Assembly: GCA_020631575.1 (NCBI GenBank)
Contig: JAHDGX010000014.1
Coordinates: forward strand, 6,714 to 21,851
DNA: 15,138 nucleotides
From: Candidatus Altimarinota bacterium
GTDB taxonomy: Bacteria; Patescibacteriota; Gracilibacteria; BD1-5; UBA6164
Reading direction: 5' to 3'
Under the pieces are notes generated by a model. The model saw only the letters and a program-made list of their open reading frames with translations, was not told the DNA's origin and searched no databases. The first letter of the stretch is position 1. Each line of letters begins with the position of its first letter. The position numbers and the translations under genes were made by a program. Positions 8,417 through 15,138 of this stretch are shown in pieces.

Positions 8417-10168
8417 TTATCTCAGTTCGAGTTCGTATGCGAGTCTCCAGACTCGTGAGCCATCCTCTATTTGCCAGTTGAAAAGCGTAAGTTTATCCAT
8501 CTTGTATCAGAGTAAGTCTAGCACAGCTTCAGTGTTGGAATCATCGAGAGTATAATACCTGAGTCAGGCTATTGATCTCTGAGTACCATTGTCACTAAAG
8601 GTAAAACTGTTATTTATGACTGTAAAACTTCCTATTTTTTGAGCCAAAAGATTTGGAGTAATAGTTGTAGTTGCTGGAATTCCATGAAGGATCTTAAAGG
8701 CTATTTTTCAAAATACCGGATACTGGTCTAGTTGAGTATTATACTTTGGAAGAAGATCTTTAAGATTGTTGAAAATATGCGTTTCTATATCTGATTTTGA
8801 GGCTGTTTTCAAATAACTTGGGAGGGTCCCAAAATCATATCTATTTGCATAAAAAACATCCTTTGGGAGTCAAAAGTACTTATATTCATCAGCAGACTTT
8901 GTTGTCGTTGCTCCAATTGGATCATCAAAAGTAGGGTCGTAGTATAAATCTCAGATTTTAAGCCACGCATGTCCTATTTGAGGAAAATCCTGAGCATCTA
9001 TTACGTGTCCTCTAATCACTTCAACATCATAATAGCCAGCGTAGTAGAGGAGATAGCTCGAAAGCTTTGTATATCAGGTACATACTCAGCTTCCCGTTTT
9101 AAAAGCTTCTAAACCTGAAAATATTTGCTGATCAGCGAGATCTATATCTCTACTATAAGACACATTTTCTAGTATCCATGCATAGATACTATCAAGCCCC
9201 TCTCTATAATCTTTTCACTGCGTAAGTGATCGAGAAAGTGATTTCATTTTACCAAGTTCGCTACTGATATTCGTGCTTGGGTATTTTGAATCTTCTCTGA
9301 GATAATCCAGGAATAGATGTTTTTCTGAGACTCCAAAGACATCTGAAGCATTTGCTATTTCATAGGTAGAATAATCTTTTACAAAACTATATCATCCATC
9401 CTCTCTTTGAAGAAGAAGAGTAGAGTTATAATTAAAGCCAGAACTATCAAGATTTTTTTGATATACTCCATACTTATCACTATAGAACTTTGTACTCAAA
9501 AAGTTATAACCATAGATTTTTCCATTTTCTTCTAAAACCTTGTATGAATCTGTAATGTACGCTTTAAACTTAGATGTGAGTTCTGAATATGGTATCTTTT
9601 CCTCGAAACTGTAATCTTCTATAAATTGATATTGATTTGAAGCCCCATCATATATTATAATTCATTCTAGTCATCTTAGCTGACTTACTGTTGAGGAATT
9701 TATTGGATAAAATCTTGTATGAATAACTCTCTTAATACTATCTCCACTTACGAATTCTCTTGATTCATTTGTAGATAAAAATGTAAATCAGCTATCAATA
9801 AGACTTTGTACTTCACTTGGATGAGAGTCTCTTGTAAGAGACTTTTCCAGAGTTTTCCTCTCTCTGAGCTCTTGAACTTTTTGACGTGAGGTACTCAGCT
9901 CACTTTCTTTCCATATACTAAAAAGCTTCTCGTTATTCAGAGCTTGCAGATCATAGGTGAGTGATGATTTATCACTATATCTTCATTGAAACTGTATTTC
10001 TCTGATCTTGTCTCGTACTTGCTGTAGTAAAAAAAGTTGTTGCTCTTGAGAATAGTTTTGTTCTATAGCCTTTTCAAACTTACTATATGCTGTCTGTACT
10101 TTAGAGTTTACAGCGTGTGAGGAAAAAGGGGTACATAATAGAATAAGTGATAGTAAAATTTTCTTCAT
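8417..10168 (-). CDS. Secreted transglutaminase-like (papain-fold) protein
   Basis: A 583-residue exported protein. It begins MKKILLSLILLCTPFSSHA, a classic Sec signal peptide with probable cleavage after SHA. Residues ~30-330 are polar and unrecognised. Near residues 350-415 lies a transglutaminase/protease-like core: GSGVCTGYTKLSSYLL with candidate nucleophile C363, GHAWLKIGDLYYDPTFDDP with H400 and D411. Cys, His and Asp thus come in the usual order and spacing. In bacteria such domains are thiol proteases, peptide or wall-modifying enzymes, or cross-linkers; which one cannot be told here. Acting outside the membrane, it could process envelope or host-surface proteins in an episymbiotic lifestyle (inference). 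The glycine before C363 (G-V-C) and another after it are written TGA. A -10-like TATTAT sits close to the ATG with no Shine-Dalgarno. A terminator separates it from the permease gene upstream. Confidence 0.8.
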
Positions 10169-10186
10169 GATAATTCATATAATAAT

Positions 10187-10219
10187 AAAAATCTCTATAG
10201 CATAACTATAGAGATTTTT
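10187..10219. terminator. Strong hairpin terminator after the permease gene
   Basis: Perfect 14-bp arms (10187-10200 and 10206-10219) around a 5-base loop, with A-run and T-run flanks on both sides. On the - strand it lies 17 bases after the permease stop, and it ends 18 bases before the start of the transglutaminase-like gene. Confidence 0.85.
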
Positions 10220-10235
10220 TAGGGATTTAAAACTT

Positions 10236-11759
10236 TTATGAAACAGTTCATAGATACATAAAATACACTGCAACTGTTGCCATGGCAACTTGCAAAATCA
10301 TAAGTGGAAACCCTATTTTAAAGTATTCCATAAATGATAAATGATATTTTTCTTTTTCAAGAAGTCCTGCAGCAACCAGGTTTGCACTCGAACCGATGAT
10401 AGTACCATTTCCTCACAGACACGCTCCAAAGGCAAGTGCCCACCAAAGGAATGTTGCATCAACTCAGGCATTTGTATATCATTCAATAAGCGTTGCTACT
10501 ACTGGAAGCATAACAGCTGTAAATGGAATATTATCCAGAAATGCTGAAAATATTGCAGAAATCCATAATATCGCAATCGCGCACATGAGAAGATTGTCTC
10601 CGAACTGTTTATCAATCATCTCAGCCACAACATTGAGGAGTCCTGTATGTTCTACAGCTCCTACGATCATAAAGAGAAATACAAAGAATCAGATTACCAG
10701 CCACTCTACATCACGAGAGAAAGTTTCGTGAATTCTCTGCTCCATCATCTCCTTTGATTCATGACATTTTCCAAATTTTCTTCTAATAAGCCTGTCTCTG
10801 ATGAGCATCAAAAGAGCGGCTCACATAATAGCTGGAACAGCTGCTGGCATATGAAAGAATCCATGGAGAAAAAAGAATATTATTACAAGCGCTAATACTA
10901 TGAGAGACGATATTAATAGCTTTTTGTGCTTAATCCTATATTGCTTTTTCATCACTTTGAGCGTCTCATCAAAGTTCTCGATTTTTTTCGCTTTTGAAAG
11001 CTCTCATCTCATCATCATATAAAGAGTCAGAGCAATAATCCCAGACATAACTACAACTGGAAATCACAAGTTTGTAATAAAAGCATTAAATGAAAGACCT
11101 GAAAAAGACCCTATCATGATATTTGGTGGATCTCAGATAAGCGTAGCTGTCCCTCAGAGATTTGAAGCAATAATCATTGGGATAACGAATCTCACTGGGT
11201 TTATTTCAAATATCTTTGATATAGATACGGCAACCGGCACTATGAGAAATATAGTTGTCACATTATCTAAAAATGCTGAAAGTACAGCGGTAATAAAGAA
11301 AAATGAGAAGAAGAGAATCATAATATTTCCCCTCGATAACTCAAAGAGTTTTACCGCAAGCCACTCAAATACTCTTGTTTGAGAGAGTACTCATACAATC
11401 ATCATCATCGCTACAAGCAGCGCAATTACCTCCCCATCAATACTTGCAAATGCTTGATCGAGACTGAGAAACTGAAGAGCAGGAACAAAGAAACCAAAGG
11501 TGTAGTTGAGAAACAATAATCCGGCAGCAATAAAAAATACCACCAGCGTTCTATGTACTTTTTCAGTAGCTACTAGGGTAATAACAAGAAACATGACAAG
11601 TGTCATAAACACTCCTGAGACTAAACTGAAAGCGCTCGAACCATGAGCTGCCACTTCTGCAGATCCTGATGCAAATACTCCAGTAAACACTAAGAATCCT
11701 AACAATGCTCATAATGCAATTCGTAAGAAACGAAATCATCACGCTGATTGGTCTTCCAT
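10236..11759 (-). CDS. ArsB/NhaD-superfamily (SLC13-like) ion permease
   Basis: A 507-residue integral membrane protein with about a dozen hydrophobic segments and a central cytoplasmic stretch, in two repeats. Repeat 1 has SAFLDNVTTIFLIVPVA followed by GGTATLIGDPPNIMIG. Repeat 2 has FSAFLDNIPFTAVMLPV followed by GACLGGNGTIIGSSANLVA. These paired A-F-L-D-N and G-D/S-x-x-N signatures are those of the ion transporter superfamily holding ArsB, NhaD Na+/H+ antiporters, CitM and OCA2/P-protein relatives. NhaD-like antiport is possible, but the substrate cannot be read from sequence. The start MEDQSAGGFRFLRIALG uses three TGA-Gly codons. The C-terminus runs to YLGTVS because a TGA that would end it in the standard code is read as Gly. 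The gene diverges from the + strand gene at 11897 across a 137-base AT-rich spacer. Confidence 0.88.
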
Positions 11760-11839
11760 AATAGAGAAATAAAAAATAAGGTGCACAAGTTTTAGTGAAA
11801 AAAAAGAATAATTCAAGTCTATTTCTTTCTTTTTTAAAT

Positions 11840-11875
11840 TTGACTCTTGACTTTATTAGTATATAAATTTATACA
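11840..11875 (+). promoter_or_regulatory. Two overlapping sigma70-like promoters
   Basis: TTGACT at 11840-11845 with TATAAA at 11862-11867 (16-base spacer), and TTGACT at 11847-11852 with TATACA at 11870-11875 (17-base spacer). Either would drive the gene at 11897 with a leader of about 15-25 bases and no Shine-Dalgarno. Confidence 0.55.
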
Positions 11876-11896
11876 TATATTTTTTTAGAATTTATT

Positions 11897-12676
11897 ATGG
11901 ATGCCATACCTTTTCGTAACAAAAAAACTCTAAGTGAGAGTGAATATAATCAAAAAGTTGCAGATCTCATACAAGACCTAAAAAAGAGACTTTTCGATAT
12001 CACGCAACAAACCTTCCTAAGACCAAACTGTATAGATGGCAGAGATCTAGATACGAGTAGACCATCTATTCCAGGTTGATGACTTGGTGCGTATTGAATC
12101 ATACTTGCAAGTGCAGCAAAAGCTGGTGCAGATCTAGAAAAAGTATCAGGACTCATAAAAGACTTTTTTTGATGAAACCTTACTGGACATACAGATGACA
12201 GTCATCAGCATGATCCTGATCACCAATGCCAATGATGTGGTCATGTAGAAAGACTCATAAATCAATGAGGAAGATACGATGGTATAACAGAGGAAATATC
12301 CCAGATGATTCGATCAGAATCTGACTCTATAACACATGATCATCTAGATGTATTAGAGAAATGACACAATGAAACAAATGTTCTCATAGTAGATATCCCT
12401 GGAAAATGAATCCAAGCTAACACATGAGAAACCCAAGATTTTGTATATAATAGATGATATGCAAGAGATCTCTATAATCAGTTGCTCTGATATTTACGAG
12501 TATCTGGTATTAATCTCGATATTAACGACGTGATGGAAACAGCACATCAGCACTTCATGACAACTGGATGAGACCTAGCTGAGGGGAAAGATGTTTTTGC
12601 CGTTACAGATATTAACGATGACAATACTCCAGAATTACAACACCTTATGGTAGTTCCAAGTAAAGAAGTTGCATAA
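11897..12676 (+). CDS. Metal-binding protein, possible zeta/beta carbonic anhydrase relative
   Basis: A 259-residue, apparently cytoplasmic protein without signal peptide. After an N-terminal helix it has RPNCIDGRDLD (C45, D47, R49), a glycine-rich turn PGGGLGAYGI, then TGHTDD (H98), a His/Asp-rich insert, and QGCGHVERLI (C114, H116). A Cys-x-Asp-x-Arg dyad followed ~53 residues later by a His and then a Cys-Gly is the layout of the metal site in beta- and zeta-class carbonic anhydrases (Cys/His/Cys ligands, Asp-Arg dyad). The spacing His-to-Cys (16) is longer than in either class, so this is an analogy needing a structural test. Five of its glycines near these motifs are TGA codons. The remaining half is unrecognised (for example LIVDIPGKGIQANTGE). 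It is transcribed alone and ends inside a terminator hairpin. The gene is certain, the function tentative. Confidence 0.5.
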
Positions 12677-12707
12677 TAAAAAGCGCGTTCATCGCGCTTT
12701 TTATTAT
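12673..12707. terminator. Bidirectional terminator overlapping a stop codon
   Basis: Perfect 15-bp arms (12673-12687 and 12693-12707), with a GCGCG core, around loop TTCAT and with T-runs on both strands. It contains the TAA stop (12674-12676) of the + strand gene. It also lies 9 bases beyond the stop of the converging - strand gene, so it can serve both. Confidence 0.9.
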
Positions 12708-12716
12708 TTTCTAATT

Positions 12717-13136
12717 TTATTCCGAGTGAGAATCAGTAAACTTCGATACTGAATCAACTACTCATTTGAGATCATTCACTTTTTCTGTAGCATCTTCAAA
12801 TACTCATTTTGCATCTTCGAAAGTTTCCTTTGCATCATTATATGTGTTTTCTACTTTCTGAGCTCCATCTCTGATACTATCAATAGTATCTTTTGTAGTT
12901 TCGACTCCATCAGTAAATTTATCTTTGATATCAAGAGCTCAGCTCTTAAATTCATCTACTGAAGGAATATCAGTGATTGCTGAATCAAAATTATCCTTTA
13001 CTCAGCGAAGGTTTTCTGAAAATCCTGGAAGTCCAACGATACTATCTATTTTTGAAGCTGTTTCGGGAGCAATAAATACCGTCATTCAATATCATACTGT
13101 TGGTATAAGGAGTAAGAGAATAATTTTCGTTATCAT
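12717..13136 (-). CDS. Small membrane-anchored or exported protein with amphipathic repeats
   Basis: A 139-residue protein that I do not recognise. It begins MITKIILLLLIPTVGYGMTV, a hydrophobic segment that could be a signal peptide or N-terminal anchor. The rest is highly polar, with repeated short helical units of the type D-x-K-D, T-K-D-T-I, A-K-E-T-F-E-D-A-K and E-D-A-T-E-K-V. This suggests a long amphipathic or coiled-coil helix like those of apolipoprotein- or LEA-like proteins. It probably lies outside the cytoplasmic membrane or along it. It starts 2 bases after the stop of the zinc-ribbon gene, so translation is probably coupled. Six TGA codons are read as Gly. Function is unknown. 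Confidence 0.75.
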
Positions 13137-13138
13137 AT

Positions 13139-13537
13139 CTATAGTTCAGAAAATAAATCACTCGCATTGAAATCTTTTTTCTTCATTTGAGTCCTCAAAT
13201 TTAATATTTCTTCTTCTTTTATTTGATCTTCTAGGGGATTTTGATCCTGTACTTCTACATCTATGTTTCATCCTATTTTTCCTCCAAGCGCTTCAAGACC
13301 TGCTTTGAGTTTATCTATCTTATCAGCAGACACATTTCAAACCTCCATATGAATCACCTCTGTTTTTGCCATAAAATGCTTATTACAACTCGGGCAATGC
13401 ATATCAATATTTACAGTGTTTCCAGCTGCTCCTACAATATCTATATTTTTTTCACTGATGTTTGTACTACTACAAAATGGACATTTATATGAAGAAACGA
13501 GGTTTTCTACCATATTTTTTAACATTCCAAAATTCAT
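13139..13537 (-). CDS. Zinc-ribbon protein of unknown function
   Basis: A 132-residue protein. Two cysteine pairs, CPFC (C19, C22) and CPSC (C48, C51), about 26 residues apart, form a zinc-ribbon-like site around a beta-rich stretch (IDIVGAAGNTVNIDMH). The C-terminal half is helical and charged, with NPLEDQIKEEEILNLRTQM, and ends FSELstop (TAG). In several Patescibacteria small proteins of this type occur, but I cannot name a function; nucleic-acid or protein binding is the usual role of such ribbons. It lies 76 bases downstream of gltX and 2 bases upstream of the amphipathic-repeat gene. Two TGA-Gly codons lie downstream of the ribbon. No Shine-Dalgarno is visible. Confidence 0.8.
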
Positions 13538-13571
13538 TTTTCTGTATCTTTAGGAGTAATAATATTATTTT

Positions 13572-13591
13572 ACTTCGTATCTGTATGAAGT
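13572..13591. repeat. Inverted repeat upstream of the zinc-ribbon gene
   Basis: ACTTCGTATCTGTATGAAGT is an imperfect palindrome (7 of 8 stem positions paired around a 4-base centre) in the 76-base gap between gltX and the zinc-ribbon gene. On the - strand it directly precedes a TAAAAT -10-like box. It lacks a T-run on that strand, so an operator is more likely than a terminator. Confidence 0.35.
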
Positions 13592-13613
13592 CTGTAAATA
13601 TTTTAGCACACTC

Positions 13614-15089
13614 TTAGATTTGCTTCAAAACTTTTTTAATCCTTTCCATTGACTTTTCTCTTCCAAATATATAAATGAGTTCTAGTGCTCAAGGAGAGAA
13701 CTGTTGCATGGAAAGAGCTACTCTTGTAGGCCAGAGGACTTGACCGTTTTTCATTTCAGCTTTATTAATTTCTTCAATAAAAGTCTCTTTTATTTCATCA
13801 AGAGTTTCAAGCTTCAAATCTCTATTTTCTAAAATATCAAGACATATTCAGAGTGATTTTTTTACTTCTCAGAGAGATTCAACTTTCATCTTAGCGTTCA
13901 CTATGAGATCAGGGTCTAGATCAGCAACATCTTTAAAGAAATACTCTGTCAGTCCTCTAAATTCATTAAACGTTCGCATCCTTGTTTGAAGCTCAGTCAG
14001 GATTTTGAGTATAAATTCTTCTGGAAACACTGATATTTCTTCTAAATATTCGCTGTCATAGCGAGATAGATAGGTCTTAAGTTTATTCCATAGAGTTGGA
14101 AGCTCCATATTTTTTATGTATTCAGCATTAAATCAAGCCATTCGTTCTTCCTCAAATATTGCTCCTGCTCTATGCACATCTGAGAGTTTAAATCTTTCTA
14201 TAAGCTCAGTGAGTGAAAAAATTTCTTCTGTTGTTTTTGGATTCCAACCAAGAAGTGATATGTAATTAAGCATTGCTTCAGGGAGAAATCATTTTGCAAG
14301 AAAGCTTTCTACAGAAACGTCTCAAGTTCTTTTTGAGAGTTTCTTTCCTCCAGCTCAAAGCAGTGGAGGAACATGAGCAAAATTTGGCAGTTCCCAATCG
14401 AATGCTTGGTAGAGGAGTACATGTTTCGGAGTTGATGGGATCCACTCATCTCCTCGCACAATGTCCGTTACTCACATAAGATGATCATCTACTACAACCG
14501 CAAAGTGATAGGTTGGGAACCCATCTGTTTTCATGAGTACTTGTTCATCTACATCCTTACTTGGAATAGTAATCTTTCCTCTTACTGCATCCTCAAAAGA
14601 TATTTCAGTATTATCTGGAACTTTGAGCCTGATAGTATACGGCACACCAGAATCAAGCTGCTCTTGAACTTCTTCAGGAGTGAGATAGCGACACTTTTTA
14701 TCATATTTTGTTGGGAGTCAGAGAGATTGCTGCTCTTCTCTGAGTTCAGTAAGTCTTTCGCTACTACAAAAACAATAATATGCCTTATCTGCATCTAAGA
14801 GTTTTTGAATATATTCCTGATATATATCAAGTCTCTCTGACTGAAAATATGGTCCCTTGTCACCAGGATTATTTGGTCCTTCATCAGGAATAAGTCCAAC
14901 CGAAGCTAAAACATTTTGCAGATTCTCTACACTCCCCTCTACAAATCTTGCTCTATCTGTGTCCTCTATTCTCAGCATAAATTTCCCATCATGCTGCTTA
15001 GTGTACAGATAGTTATACAAAACTGTTCTCAGACTTCAAATATGCACATAACCAGTAGGACTCGGAGCAAATCTCGTCACTATACTCAT
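13614..15089 (-). CDS. gltX: Glutamyl-tRNA synthetase
   Basis: It charges tRNA-Glu with glutamate in the cytoplasm; if GatCAB is present it may also act on tRNA-Gln. The 491-residue length is normal for bacterial GluRS. The class I signature is TRFAPSPTGYVHIGSLRT (residues ~5-22), with the glycine of HIG written TGA. Further family motifs are LRIEDTDRARFVEGS, the conserved DHLMGVTDIVRGDEW (G again TGA), and the KMSKS-type loop KKLSKRTGDVS (249-259). The C-terminal anticodon-binding part includes VLWPTRVALSMQQFSPGALELI. The Arg of VRGDEW is encoded by CGA (14454-14456), showing that CGA keeps its normal meaning. The start ATG is at 15087-15089 and no Shine-Dalgarno is visible. It could be followed by the zinc-ribbon gene in one transcript, but a possible separate promoter lies between. 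Confidence 0.97.
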
Positions 15090-15138
15090 TTAGCTTCTTA
15101 TTTATGTTGTAATATAGTTTTAAGTATAAAAAAAAGCA

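Noticed and set aside
8440..8455. Short perfect inverted repeat CGAGTCT-CC-AGACTCG
   Set aside because: It lies inside the coding end of the transglutaminase-like gene, has a two-base loop and no T-run; probably chance.
14454..14456. Possible reassignment of CGA/CGG from Arg to Trp, reported for some Absconditabacteria
   Set aside because: The conserved Arg of the gltX motif VRGDEW is encoded by CGA, and Trp in the same motif by TGG, so CGA keeps its usual meaning here.
1..15138. CRISPR arrays, insertion sequences, tRNA or rRNA genes
   Set aside because: No regularly spaced repeats, transposase motifs or RNA signatures were seen in the intergenic gaps, which are nearly all under 140 bases.

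Overview
The window comes from a bacterium that reads UGA as glycine (translation table 25), as candidate phyla Absconditabacteria (SR1) and Gracilibacteria do. Under the standard code almost every gene looks broken. With UGA=Gly each becomes one intact frame ending in TAA or TAG, and the recoded codons fall on invariant glycines: the Walker A loop of a UvrD helicase, the HIG(H) motif of GltX and the GG-S-x-L-Y motif of dihydrofolate reductase. The DNA is AT-rich (about a third G+C where I counted). Most starts lack a Shine-Dalgarno sequence, and several have a -10 box only 6-27 bases upstream.

Layout. 1-1148 (-): 5' part of a PcrA/UvrD helicase cut by the window edge. 1267-3278 (+): a tight three-gene operon of dihydrofolate reductase, an EamA-like membrane carrier and a charged protein of unknown function. 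3272-3300: a terminator hairpin that contains the stop codons of both converging genes. 3284-7967 (-): a membrane protein with two voltage-sensor-like domains fused to a bestrophin-like channel domain, preceded by a large UvrD-type helicase with a C-terminal RecB-like nuclease. 7968-8416 (-): a GC-rich island with a near-consensus promoter, a palindromic operator candidate, a real Shine-Dalgarno, a 36-codon very basic ORF that ends only if UGA means stop, a foldable 80-base element and a terminator. 8417-10168 (-): a secreted transglutaminase-like protein. 10236-11759 (-): an ArsB/NhaD-type permease. 11897-12676 (+): a protein with a C-x-D-x-R...H...C-G-H arrangement suggestive of a zeta/beta-type carbonic anhydrase relative. 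12717-13537 (-): a zinc-ribbon protein and a membrane-anchored amphipathic-repeat protein, two bases apart. 13614-15089 (-): glutamyl-tRNA synthetase.

The main candidates for something undescribed are the double-voltage-sensor/bestrophin fusion, which has the parts of a voltage-gated anion channel, and the GC-rich island at about 8004-8383, which looks foreign in composition, Arg codons, ribosome binding site and possibly genetic code. No tRNA, rRNA, CRISPR array or insertion sequence was found.
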